Shown here: one piece after another, positions 8,669 to 16,810 of the stretch | How the letters are laid out: each line of letters starts with the position of its first letter | Numbering within the stretch: the first letter of the stretch is position 1 | NCBI GenBank assembly: GCA_051984675.1 | Contig: JBPYFK010000032.1 | Coordinates: forward strand, 9,626-73,625 | Length of the DNA: 64,000 nt | DNA from: JBPYFK01 sp051984675 | GTDB lineage: Bacteria > Actinomycetota > Actinomycetes > Mycobacteriales > Pseudonocardiaceae | Direction: 5' to 3' | Notes under the pieces: model-generated | The model's database searches: none | Told to the model about the DNA's origin: nothing | Seen by the model: the letters and a program-made list of their open reading frames with translations, nothing else | Made by a program: the position numbers and the translations under genes

Positions 8669-9133
8669 GTGCCGGAGCTGGTGATTCAGCTGACCAGAGC
8701 AGGGTTCCTCGCCCTGCTCTGGTTGTTCGTGCTCGCCACGCTCCGCGTGGTGCGATCCGATCTGTATTCCGCGTCCGGGATGCGGGTCTCGATGCCAGGC
8801 AGCGAGCGGAAGCCGAGCAGGCTGTCCCGGGGTCGGGCCAAGGGGGCCCGCCAGGCAGTCGTCACGCACGGGGCGCTCACGGGCACCCGCATTCCACTTG
8901 AGGGGCGGCCCATCATGATCGGCCGCGCCGATGACTCCACGTTGGTCCTCGACGACGACTACGCGTCAACCCGACACGCCAGACTGTCGCTCCGAGGTAC
9001 CGATTGGTACGTGGAGGATCTAGGCTCCACCAACGGCACATACCTCGATCGGGCGAAGGTCACGGGACCGACGAAGGTTCCGCTCGGCGTTCCGATCAGA
9101 ATCGGCAAGACGGTGATCGAGCTACGCTCATGA
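8669..9133 (+). CDS. fhaB: FHA domain protein FhaB/FipA
   Basis: A 154-residue membrane-anchored FHA protein, matching the length of M. tuberculosis FhaB (about 155). Residues 10-27 form one transmembrane helix (FLALLWLFVLATLRVV). The FHA domain spans about residues 65-152, with IMIGRADDSTLVLDDDYASTRHARL and DLGSTNGTYLD. In mycobacteria this protein links PknA/PknB signalling to FtsZ and FtsQ. The start is GTG. The stop codon overlaps the start of pstP (ATGA), indicating translational coupling. Confidence 0.94.
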   Translation: MPELVIQLTRAGFLALLWLFVLATLRVVRSDLYSASGMRVSMPGSERKPSRLSRGRAKGARQAVVTHGALTGTRIPLEGRPIMIGRADDSTLVLDDDYASTRHARLSLRGTDWYVEDLGSTNGTYLDRAKVTGPTKVPLGVPIRIGKTVIELRS

Positions 9134-10650
9134 CCCTCGTCCTTCACTACGCAGCCCGCAGCGACCGCGGCCTGGTTCGCTCCAACAACCAGGACTCGGT
9201 GTATGCCGGCCCACGACTACTCGCCATCGCGGACGGTATGGGAGGCCATGCCGCCGGAGAGGTCGCCAGCAAGGTGGTTGTCGCCGCGCTGGCCCCGCTG
9301 GACGACGACGAGCCAGGGGACGACCTGCTCGGCCCGCTCCGCGACGCGGTGCACTCCGGCAACGGCGCGATCTCCGAACTGGTCGCCAACGACCCCGACC
9401 TGGAGGGGATGGGCACCACCCTGACAGCGGTGCTGTTCGCGGGCTCCAAGCTTGGTTTGGTGCATATCGGGGACTCCCGCGCCTACCTCGTGCGCGATCG
9501 GGAGCTTTCCCAGATCACCCACGACGACACCTTCGTCCAGTCGCTGATCGACGAAGGACGGATCACCGAGGAGGAGGCCGCCAACCACCCGCAGCGTTCC
9601 TTGCTGCTGCGCGCGTTGACCGGCCACGAGGTGGATCCGAGCCTGGCGGTCCGCGAAGCACGGGCCGGGGATCGCTACCTGCTGTGCTCGGACGGCCTGT
9701 CCAGTGTGGTGACCCAGGAGACGATCCGGGAAGCGCTGCAGATCAGCGACCCGCAGCAGTGCGCCGACCGGATGATCGAGCTGGCGCTCAAGGGCGGCGG
9801 CCCGGACAACGTGACCGTGATCGTCGCCGACGTCGTCGACGTCGAGTTCGGCGACAACGCGCCGATCGTCGGTGGGGCGGCGGGACACCCTTCTGACACG
9901 GAGCCGCAGCAACCGGACTCGGCGGCCGCACGGGCTTCCGCCGCGACCCGTCCGCGCCCGGAACCACAACAGCACGCGGCCTACTCAGCTCCACCGGCCG
10001 ACCCGCGACGCAGGCGACGAACCTGGCTTCGCTCGCTGGTGATCGTCGGCAGCGGGCTGGTGCTGCTGGTCGCAGCAGTGCTGGTCGGGTGGTGGTGGGT
10101 GTTCAGCCATTACTTCATTGGCGTCAACAGGGCCGACGACGTCGTGATCTACCAGGGCGTGCAGGGCAGCGTGCTCGGCGTCTCCGTCAAGTCGGAGGTG
10201 GAGGGCTCCTGCCCACCGGACGCGCCCGCCGGTTGCGCACCCATCCGGCTCAGCGATCTCCAGCCCGCGCAACGCCCGGACGTGCAGAACGGCGTGACCC
10301 GGGTCGGCGACCTGGGCCAGGCGCGGCAGGCGATGTCGCGGTTGCGGATGACCGCGCTGCTGCCCAAGTGCGCACCGCCCCCGCCACCGCAGCCACCGGT
10401 CGTGCCCAGCCAGCAACCCGCGCCCGGACAGCCGCCGAAGAGCGAGCCCCCGGCGCCGGGCCAGCCCGGTCCGCCCCCGCTAGGTGCACCGACGTCGGCA
10501 GTGCCCGTGTCGGGCGCGCCCGCGCCGACACAGCCTGGCCAGCCTGGGCCTTCTGCCCAGCCCAAGCCCCCCGAGTCCTCGACCCCCGAGGCCACACCGT
10601 TGAAGACCGAGCAACAGAAACCGGGTGTCACCTGCCGGATGGTGAGCTGA
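9130..10650 (+). CDS. pstP: PP2C-family Ser/Thr phosphatase PstP
   Basis: A 506-residue membrane phosphatase that reverses PknA/PknB phosphorylation. The PP2C domain covers about residues 1-240, with the metal-binding motifs in order: RSDRGLVRSNNQDS, IADGMGGHAAGE, LVHIGDSRAYLV, LLCSDGLSSV and GGPDNVTVIVAD. A transmembrane helix lies near residues 298-320, followed by an extracellular Pro/Gln-rich tail. The ATG overlaps the fhaB stop, and its own TGA overlaps the ATG of the rodA remnant. In relatives rodA follows immediately, so the cassette is normally translated as one coupled unit. Confidence 0.96.
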   Translation: MTLVLHYAARSDRGLVRSNNQDSVYAGPRLLAIADGMGGHAAGEVASKVVVAALAPLDDDEPGDDLLGPLRDAVHSGNGAISELVANDPDLEGMGTTLTAVLFAGSKLGLVHIGDSRAYLVRDRELSQITHDDTFVQSLIDEGRITEEEAANHPQRSLLLRALTGHEVDPSLAVREARAGDRYLLCSDGLSSVVTQETIREALQISDPQQCADRMIELALKGGGPDNVTVIVADVVDVEFGDNAPIVGGAAGHPSDTEPQQPDSAAARASAATRPRPEPQQHAAYSAPPADPRRRRRTWLRSLVIVGSGLVLLVAAVLVGWWWVFSHYFIGVNRADDVVIYQGVQGSVLGVSVKSEVEGSCPPDAPAGCAPIRLSDLQPAQRPDVQNGVTRVGDLGQARQAMSRLRMTALLPKCAPPPPPQPPVVPSQQPAPGQPPKSEPPAPGQPGPPPLGAPTSAVPVSGAPAPTQPGQPGPSAQPKPPESSTPEATPLKTEQQKPGVTCRMVS

Positions 10651-10787
10651 TGTCGCAGCCGGTGGCCGCAGCAGGAAACCCCGATTCCTCCGGCGGCGTC
10701 CCACCGGCCTCGCGACTCACCGCCCGGTGGGGCACGGAACCGGAGGGGATGGTGTTGCATACCGAGTTGGTGGAGCGTCCGCGATGA
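10650..10787 (+). pseudogene. rodA: rodA remnant: in-frame internal deletion leaving 45 codons
   Basis: In relatives a SEDS glycosyltransferase gene (rodA, about 470 codons) lies between pstP and pbpA. Here only 45 codons remain. The ATG overlaps the pstP stop (TGATG) and the TGA overlaps the pbpA start (ATGA), so both coupling junctions are intact. The first 30 or so residues begin MSQPVAAAG and include PPASRLTARWGTE, resembling the cytoplasmic N-terminus of RodA just before its first helix. The last residues TELVERPR resemble the RodA C-terminal tail (M. tuberculosis ends TEVIERV). All membrane helices are missing and the frame is kept. A very short unrelated gene, an assembly collapse or an engineered strain are alternatives. 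Confidence 0.72.
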
Positions 10788-12244
10788 ACAAGCCGCTGCG
10801 CCGAGTGGCGATAGCCATGATGGCGATGACCGTGCTGTTGCTGGGCAACGTCACCTACGTACAGGTCATCCGCGCTGACGAGCTGCGCAAGGACCCCCGC
10901 AACAGCCGGACCCTGTACGAGGAGTACTCGAAGCCGCGCGGCCAGATCATCGCGGGTGGGCAGTCCCTAGCCAACTCGGTTCCGACCAGCGACAACCTCA
11001 AGTTCCTCCGCCAGTACCCGAACGGTCCGGCGTTCGCGCCGGTCACCGGGTACTACTCGTTCGTCTATGGCGCGAACGGGGTCGAGAAGGCGCAGAACGA
11101 CATGCTCGACGGCAGCGCGGACAGCCTGGCCTTCGCGCGCCTGCGCGACATGATCTCCAGCCGCGACCCGCAGGGCGGCAACGTCGAACTGACCATCAAC
11201 CCGGCGATGCAGCGTGCCGCCTACGACCAGCTCACCAAGCGCGGCTTCACGGGCTCGGTGGTGGCGTTGAACCCGCGCGACGGCCAGATACTCGCGATGG
11301 CCAACACCCCGTCGTACGACCCGAACCTGCTGGCCAGCCACGACGCGAGCAACCAGGAAAAGGCCTGGAACCAGCTGAGCTCGGCGCCGGGCAACCCGAT
11401 GGTCAACCGAGCGGTGTCCCAGATCTACCCGCCCGGTTCCACGTTCAAGCTGATCACGCTGGCAACGGCCCTGCAGAACGGATACACGCCGGACACCCGG
11501 GTCACCGCCGCGCCGTCGATCACTCTGCCGGGTACCAGCACGGAGCTGCCGAACTACGACAACGAGAACTGCGGTTCCGGGTCGACGGCGGCCCTGTGGG
11601 AAGCGCTGGCCCGGTCGTGCAACACCGCGTTCGCGACGGTCGCGGGCCAGCTCGGCCCGGACAAGCTGCGCCAGCAGGCCGACGCGTTCGGCTTTGATCA
11701 GGACCTGCAGGTCCCGATGAACGTGGCGAGGTCGACGCTCGGCCCGATGGCCGACCCGCCGTCGGTGTTCCAGAGCGGCATCGGCCAGCGGGACGTGCGA
11801 GTGACACCGCTGCAGAACGCGATGGTGACCGCCGCGATCGCCAACGACGGCAAGCTGATGAAGCCGCAGTTGGTCAAGGGGACCCGCGCGCCGGACATGT
11901 CGAACATCGACGAGTACGAGCCCCAGGAGATCGGGCAGTCCCTTCCGGCGGACACCGCGCACACCATCCGCGACATGATGGTCAAGACCGAGCAGATGAC
12001 CAAGGGTGAAGGCAAGATCTCGGGCGTCACCATCGCGTCGAAGACCGGTACCGCCGAGCACGGCGACGAGTTGAACCATCCGCACGGTTGGTACGTGGCG
12101 TTCGCCCCCGCCGAGAACCCGCAGATCGCCGTCGCCGTGATCGTCGAGAACGGCGGTGACCGGGGTGCGGAGGCCACGGGCGCGTCGATCGCCGCCCCCA
12201 TCGCCCGGGAGGTCATCCGGGCTGGCCTGCAGGGGGGTGGCTGA
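10784..12244 (+). CDS. pbpA: Penicillin-binding protein PbpA (class B transpeptidase)
   Basis: A 486-residue monofunctional transpeptidase that cross-links peptidoglycan. There is one N-terminal membrane anchor (residues 7-26), a pedestal domain with KPRGQII, and the penicillin-binding domain with the three active-site motifs: PGSTFK (catalytic serine, SxxK), SCN in LARSCNTAF, and KTG in IASKTGTAEHG. The ATG overlaps the stop of the rodA remnant. Class B PBPs of this type normally work as a pair with a RodA/SEDS polymerase, which is missing here, so this enzyme must use another SEDS protein or act without a dedicated one. Confidence 0.95.
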   Translation: MNKPLRRVAIAMMAMTVLLLGNVTYVQVIRADELRKDPRNSRTLYEEYSKPRGQIIAGGQSLANSVPTSDNLKFLRQYPNGPAFAPVTGYYSFVYGANGVEKAQNDMLDGSADSLAFARLRDMISSRDPQGGNVELTINPAMQRAAYDQLTKRGFTGSVVALNPRDGQILAMANTPSYDPNLLASHDASNQEKAWNQLSSAPGNPMVNRAVSQIYPPGSTFKLITLATALQNGYTPDTRVTAAPSITLPGTSTELPNYDNENCGSGSTAALWEALARSCNTAFATVAGQLGPDKLRQQADAFGFDQDLQVPMNVARSTLGPMADPPSVFQSGIGQRDVRVTPLQNAMVTAAIANDGKLMKPQLVKGTRAPDMSNIDEYEPQEIGQSLPADTAHTIRDMMVKTEQMTKGEGKISGVTIASKTGTAEHGDELNHPHGWYVAFAPAENPQIAVAVIVENGGDRGAEATGASIAAPIAREVIRAGLQGGG

Positions 12245-12246
12245 CC

Positions 12247-13893
12247 GTGTTGGCGTCCGGCCAGCTCCTGGCCGACCGGTACCGGCTGGACAAGCGCCTC
12301 GCCGTCGGCGGCATGGGCGAAGTCTGGCAGTCCGTCGACGTCCGGCTGGACCGAACGGTCGCGGTGAAGGTGCTGAAACCGGAACTGTGCGGCGACGCCG
12401 AATTCCTGCACCGGTTCCGCACCGAGGCGCGCATGACGGCGTCGTTGAATCACCCGGGTATTGCCGCGGTGCACGACTACGGCGAGACCGCGGCCACCGC
12501 AGACGGCCCCCAGGACACCGCATACCTGGTCATGGAGCTGGTCGAGGGCGAGCCGCTGGCCTCGACGCTGGCCCGGGAGGGCCGCATCAGCGCGGAGCGC
12601 ACCTTGGATGTGCTGGAGCAGACCGGCAACGCGCTGCAGGCCGCGCACGAGCGCGGGCTGGTGCACCGCGATGTCAAGCCGGGCAACATCCTGGTCACCG
12701 GCACGGGGGTCGTGAAGATCACCGACTTCGGGATCGCGAAGGCGGCGGATGCCGCGCCCGTCACCCGGTCGGGGATGGTCATGGGGACCGCCCACTACAT
12801 CGCGCCCGAGCAGGCTCTGGGCGCGGAGGCGAGCCCGTCCAGTGACGTGTACTCGCTGGCGGTGGTCGGCTACGAGTGCCTGATGGGGCATCGGCCGTTC
12901 CTGTCGGACAACGCGGTGACGGTGGCGATGATGCACATCCGCGAGGTGCCGCCGCCGCTCCCGCCGGACGTACCGCCGGGCGCGCGGGCGCTGATCGAGG
13001 CGGCCCTGGTGAAAGACCCCCGGTTCCGGTACGCCGCAGGCGGCGAGTTCGCACACGCGGTCGCCGCGGTGCGCGCCGGACATCCGCTTCCCGCTCCGGC
13101 CGGGGTGCCCATCCCTGCGCAGCAGCAACGGCAACCCCAGGCGCAGCCGCCCTCGCATCCGCGGCAGGCTACGTCCACCGTGTACCAGGCACGACCACAG
13201 CAGCCGAACGTCAATGGGCATGCCACCGGCGTGCACCAGGTTCCCGCCGGTCCGGGGATGACCCGATCGGGGATGACCATGCCCGGCATGACGCCGTCCG
13301 GGATGCCCCAGTCCGGCATGACCCAGTCCGGCATGACCCAGTCCGGCATCAATCAGTCCGGCATCAATCAGTCCAGCATCAATCAGTCCAGCATCAATCA
13401 GTCCAGCATCAATCAGTCCGGCATCAATCAGTCCAGCATCAATCAGTCCGGCATCACCCAGTCGGGGATGCCCCAGGCACGACCGGTTCCGAACGGACCG
13501 CATGCTCGGGTCTCACCCAATGGTGTGATGCCCGGCACTCCTTCCGGCTTCGGCACGTCGCCCGGCATGCGCCAGCCCAGTGCGACCTATCCGCCCGGGG
13601 CGCTGGCGCCTCCGGCACCGTCGCCCGCAACCCTGCCCAGGAACCGGGCATGGCTGTGGATCGTGCTCGCGGCACTCCTGCTGGTGCTGGTCGCGGCTGG
13701 AGCATTCACCGCCGTCGCGGGGTGGCCGTCGGCACAGGGTGATGGGGCGCACTGGAGTGGCGTGCGACCCGGCGGACTGGATTCAGCGGCAGATTTCAGA
13801 CAGACTGCGCGACGGCCTGTCGCGAGCGCGAGCAATGACGATGTCGGGGAGACCGTGCCCTACACACCGAGAATCGGGACGACGCTTCGATGA
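12247..13893 (+). CDS. pknA: Ser/Thr protein kinase PknA
   Basis: A 548-residue Hanks-type receptor kinase. The kinase domain covers about residues 9-270, with glycine loop LAVGGMGEV, lysine in VAVKVL, catalytic HRDVKPGN, DFG in ITDFGIAK and activation segment threonines in VTRSGMVMGTAHYIAPEQ. A long juxtamembrane linker contains an eleven-unit pentapeptide repeat (about residues 355-409). One membrane helix at about 466-490 (AWLWIVLAALLLVLVAAGAF) precedes a short outer tail. In actinobacteria it controls cell shape and division together with PknB. GTG 12247 follows the pbpA stop by two bases, and the stop overlaps pknB (ATGA). The last 50 codons have many A/T third positions, unlike the rest. 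Confidence 0.95.
   Translation: MLASGQLLADRYRLDKRLAVGGMGEVWQSVDVRLDRTVAVKVLKPELCGDAEFLHRFRTEARMTASLNHPGIAAVHDYGETAATADGPQDTAYLVMELVEGEPLASTLAREGRISAERTLDVLEQTGNALQAAHERGLVHRDVKPGNILVTGTGVVKITDFGIAKAADAAPVTRSGMVMGTAHYIAPEQALGAEASPSSDVYSLAVVGYECLMGHRPFLSDNAVTVAMMHIREVPPPLPPDVPPGARALIEAALVKDPRFRYAAGGEFAHAVAAVRAGHPLPAPAGVPIPAQQQRQPQAQPPSHPRQATSTVYQARPQQPNVNGHATGVHQVPAGPGMTRSGMTMPGMTPSGMPQSGMTQSGMTQSGINQSGINQSSINQSSINQSSINQSGINQSSINQSGITQSGMPQARPVPNGPHARVSPNGVMPGTPSGFGTSPGMRQPSATYPPGALAPPAPSPATLPRNRAWLWIVLAALLLVLVAAGAFTAVAGWPSAQGDGAHWSGVRPGGLDSAADFRQTARRPVASASNDDVGETVPYTPRIGTTLR
13309..13473 (+). repeat. Eleven 15-bp tandem repeats in pknA
   Basis: Eleven contiguous 15-base units of the form CAGTCC(A/G)GCAT(C/G)A(A/C)(T/C) encode QSGMT, QSGIN or QSSIN pentapeptides. 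The central units are nearly identical at DNA level, so copy number probably varies between strains by replication slippage. The reading frame is kept whatever the copy number. Confidence 0.95.
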
Positions 13894-15860
13894 GTTCACC
13901 GCAGCTTCTCTCCAACCGATATGAGATCGGTGACACGCTCGGCTACGGGGGGATGTCCGAGGTCCACCGTGGTAAAGACGTCCGCCTAGGCCGAGATGTG
14001 GCGGTGAAGGTACTGCGCGCCGACCTGGCCCGCGACCCCACGTTCCAGCTCCGGTTCCGGCGGGAAGCGCAGAACGCCGCAGCATTGAACCATCCGGCGA
14101 TCGTCGCCGTCTACGACACGGGCGAAACCGACTCCGACAACGGCCCGCTGCCCTACATCGTCATGGAGTACGTGGACGGGCGCACCCTTCGCGACATCGT
14201 CAAGGGCGAAGGACCGCTGCCCGCCCGTCGCGCGATGGAGGTCATGGCCGACGCCAGCGCCGCGCTGGACTTCAGCCACCGGCACGGGATCGTGCACCGG
14301 GACGTCAAGCCGGCCAACATCATGATCACCAACTCCGGTGCGGTGAAGGTGATGGACTTCGGCATCGCCCGCGCGCTCGCCGGAGACCAGTCGGCGGTGA
14401 CCCAGACCGCAGCGGTCATCGGCACCGCCCAGTACCTGTCACCCGAGCAGGCCCGCGGTGAGACCGTCGACGCCCGCAGCGATGTCTACGCTGCGGGTTG
14501 CGTGCTGTTCGAGCTGCTCTGCGGGGAGCCACCGTTCACCGGGGACTCGCCGGTCGCGGTCGCCTACCAGCACGTGCGGGAGGACCCCCGCAAGCCTTCC
14601 GACCTCAACCCCCAGGTCCCGGCGTCGCTGGACGCCGTGGTGCTCAAGGCGTTGAGCAAGAACCCCGCCAACCGCTACCAGTCGGCCGCCGAGATGCGCG
14701 CCGACCTGGTCCGCGTGCTGTCCGGGCAGCGGCCGAAGGCGCCGATGGTGATGTCCGAGGAGGAGCGCACATCGATGCTCGCGTCGCCCTCGCCGGCGAC
14801 CGAGGTGATGTCGTCGGGGCGGCACGCCCACGACCCGCTGCTCGACGAGGAGGACTTCGCCGAGGAGAAACGGCGCAAGCGCCGCAAGGGCTGGGCGGCG
14901 GCCCTGATCACCGCGGCGTGCGTCGCCGCGTTCGCGCTGTTGGCGTACCTGATGAGCAGCATGCTCTCCGGCCCGTCTGGACCGACGCCCCAGCCGTTGA
15001 AGAGCTACGTCAACATGGACACGAAGGCGGCCTTCCAGGAGCTGTCCAGCCGGGGGTACAACGTCCAGATCCGGGATCAGGACTCCACACCTGACCAGGT
15101 GAACAAGGTGGTGAACCAGACCCCACCACCCAGCAGTCTCGTCAAGCAGGGCGACTCGATCATCCTGTTCAACGGGACCGGCCCGGGCCAGGTGGCTGTG
15201 CCGGACCTGTCCGGCAAGCTGCCGGCGGAGGCCGCGGCGGCACTCCAGCAGGTCGGGTTACAGCTGGACCCGAACCAGGACACGACGGTCACCGACGACC
15301 CGGCGCTGTTCGGCAGGGTCGTCAAGTCGTTGCCCAGTGTCGGCACGACCGTGAACAAGGGCCGGAGCATCCACGTGTGGATCGGCAAGGCCATCGAGAA
15401 GACCACGGTCTTGGACGTGCGCGGCCAGCCCTACACCACGGCTTCCCAGCTGTTGCAGCAGGCTGGTTTCCAGGTCGTCAGGCAGCAACAGGACTCGCCG
15501 CAGCCGGCGGACACGGTGATCGGGGAGAACCCGGCCGGGGGCAGCCAGGCACCGAAGGGCTCCACGGTGACGCTGATCGTGTCGACCGGTAGCCAGATCA
15601 CCATGCCGGACCTGCGGGGCAAGACCGAGGAGGAGGCGCAGTCCGCACTCCAGGCAGCCGGCTGGAACGGTCAGCTGCTGGTGCAGGAAGTGCCGACCAC
15701 CGACATCACCCAGGACGGCAAGGTGCAGAGCACCAACCCGGCCCCGAGTTCGACGGTCGGCAAGACCCAGTCGGTGGTGCTCTACATCGCGTCGTTCGGG
15801 GGCAAGCAGCCCCCGTCGTCGTCGACGAAACCGAGTTCGATCCCACCGTTCAACTGGTAA
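13890..15860 (+). CDS. pknB: PASTA-domain Ser/Thr protein kinase PknB
   Basis: A 656-residue receptor kinase sensing muropeptides or lipid II. The kinase domain spans about residues 10-275: glycine loop LGYGGMSEVHRG, VAVKVL, HRDVKPAN, DFG in VMDFGIAR, and activation loop VTQTAAVIGTAQYLSPEQ with the threonines that are autophosphorylated in M. tuberculosis. A basic stretch and one membrane helix (about 337-358) are followed by four extracellular PASTA repeats (about 365-640) and a Ser/Pro tail. It is essential in mycobacteria and controls CwlM, MurJ partners and division. It ends the operon and is followed by a strong hairpin. Confidence 0.97.
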   Translation: MSSPQLLSNRYEIGDTLGYGGMSEVHRGKDVRLGRDVAVKVLRADLARDPTFQLRFRREAQNAAALNHPAIVAVYDTGETDSDNGPLPYIVMEYVDGRTLRDIVKGEGPLPARRAMEVMADASAALDFSHRHGIVHRDVKPANIMITNSGAVKVMDFGIARALAGDQSAVTQTAAVIGTAQYLSPEQARGETVDARSDVYAAGCVLFELLCGEPPFTGDSPVAVAYQHVREDPRKPSDLNPQVPASLDAVVLKALSKNPANRYQSAAEMRADLVRVLSGQRPKAPMVMSEEERTSMLASPSPATEVMSSGRHAHDPLLDEEDFAEEKRRKRRKGWAAALITAACVAAFALLAYLMSSMLSGPSGPTPQPLKSYVNMDTKAAFQELSSRGYNVQIRDQDSTPDQVNKVVNQTPPPSSLVKQGDSIILFNGTGPGQVAVPDLSGKLPAEAAAALQQVGLQLDPNQDTTVTDDPALFGRVVKSLPSVGTTVNKGRSIHVWIGKAIEKTTVLDVRGQPYTTASQLLQQAGFQVVRQQQDSPQPADTVIGENPAGGSQAPKGSTVTLIVSTGSQITMPDLRGKTEEEAQSALQAAGWNGQLLVQEVPTTDITQDGKVQSTNPAPSSTVGKTQSVVLYIASFGGKQPPSSSTKPSSIPPFNW

Positions 15861-15869
15861 CTCACGCAA

Positions 15870-15910
15870 GAAAGGTGTGGGGATGGCCCTGAGCCATCCC
15901 CACACCTTTC
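15870..15910. terminator. Bidirectional terminator between pknB and trpG
   Basis: A perfect 18-bp stem (GAAAGGTGTGGGGATGGC and its complement) around a five-base loop. It sits between two convergent genes ten bases after pknB. Stem strength and position fit termination from both sides. Confidence 0.88.
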
Positions 15911-15917
15911 TGCTCAA

Positions 15918-15933
15918 TGTTTCACGTGAAGCG
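15918..15933. other. parS-like site (one core mismatch)
   Basis: TGTTTCACGTGAAGCG matches the parS consensus TGTTTCACGTGAAACA except one base in the right arm and the last base. It lies between the pknB terminator and trpG, about 24 kb from parB, and is non-coding. It is probably a genuine outlying ParB site. Confidence 0.75.
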
Positions 15934-15955
15934 AGCGTTCGCGCAGTTCAGAGCT

Positions 15956-16597
15956 TTAGCGGCGGGCGGCTGCGGCCACCTCGCACACGGCCTGCTCCAG
16001 CCCGGCGACCAGGTCGTCCGCAACAGGGTGACCGGCGTTGGCCATCCAGTTCGCCAACATGCGGTGCCCACCTTCGGTCAGCACCGACTCGGGGTGAAAC
16101 TGCACCCCCTCCACCGGCAGCTCGCGGTGGCGCATGCCCATGACGATCCCGGTAGCGGTGCGGGCGGTTACCTCGAACTCGGCCGGGATGGTGCTCGCCC
16201 GCACGATCAGCGAGTGGTAACGGGTCGCGATGAAGGGATGTGGCAATCCGCGAAACACGCCCTGGCCGTCGTGTGCCACCTCACTGACCTTGCCGTGGAG
16301 CAACTCCGGGGCGCGCTCGACGATGCCGCCCCAGGCAGCGCCGATGGCCTGGTGGCCGAGGCACACGCCGAAGACCGGTTTGCGGTCCCGCGCGCAGAGA
16401 TCGACAACCTCCATCGTCCGGCCTGCGCGCTCGGGCGTGCCCGGGCCGGGACTCAGCAGCACCCCGTCCGCCTCGGCCAGGTCCGCATCCGAGACCACGT
16501 CGTTGCGGCGCACCACGCACTCCGCGCCGAGCTGGGCGAGGTACTGCACGAGGTTGTAAACGAAGCTGTCGTAGTTGTCGACGACCAGTACGCGCAC
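15956..16597 (-). CDS. trpG: Glutamine amidotransferase component (TrpG/PabA)
   Basis: A 213-residue class I glutamine amidotransferase that releases ammonia for anthranilate or 4-amino-4-deoxychorismate synthase. VLVVDNYDSFVYNLVQYL opens the domain, LLSPGPGTPERAG forms the oxyanion strand, the catalytic cysteine is C79 in GVCLGHQAIG, and the His-Glu pair lies in VQFHPES. I chose the GTG at 16597 because family members start exactly before RVLVVDNYDSF; the longer frame begins with non-conserved residues. No synthase large subunit lies nearby, so tryptophan and folate roles cannot be told apart. Position equals M. tuberculosis trpG (Rv0013). Confidence 0.93.
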   Translation of the reverse strand: MRVLVVDNYDSFVYNLVQYLAQLGAECVVRRNDVVSDADLAEADGVLLSPGPGTPERAGRTMEVVDLCARDRKPVFGVCLGHQAIGAAWGGIVERAPELLHGKVSEVAHDGQGVFRGLPHPFIATRYHSLIVRASTIPAEFEVTARTATGIVMGMRHRELPVEGVQFHPESVLTEGGHRMLANWMANAGHPVADDLVAGLEQAVCEVAAAARR

Positions 16598-16645
16598 GGC
16601 ACACAGCGTACGTGCTGGTCCGCAGCCCTGACACACCCTCCGGCG

Positions 16646-16801
16646 TCAACCCGTCGTGGCATCGTCGAACGGAAGCTTCGGTTCGATCCACGGGAACACG
16701 ACGAACAGCAGGAGCGCCACGACCGCCGCGATCAGCAGCGACGCTTCGACCACTCGGGCAGCTGTCGGCCCGGGCAGGTGCCGCCAGATCCACGCGTACA
16801 T
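16646..16801 (-). CDS. Small single-pass membrane protein (51 residues)
   Basis: A 51-residue protein starting MYAWIWRHLPGP, followed by one hydrophobic helix (VVEASLLIAAVVALLLFVVFPWIEP) and a short acidic tail. AAGGAG lies six bases before the ATG, giving it a near-ideal ribosome site. It starts 10 bases after the sortase stop and ends 49 bases before trpG, so all three are likely co-transcribed. I recall similar short proteins between sortase and trpG in related actinobacteria, but know no function for them. Confidence 0.82.
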   Translation of the reverse strand: MYAWIWRHLPGPTAARVVEASLLIAAVVALLLFVVFPWIEPKLPFDDATTG

Positions 16802-16810
16802 ACGGGCTCC

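Noticed and set aside
10650..10787. A novel 45-residue microprotein gene rather than a rodA remnant
   Set aside because: Both overlaps and both ends match what rodA has at this place, so a deletion product is the simpler reading; kept as an alternative.
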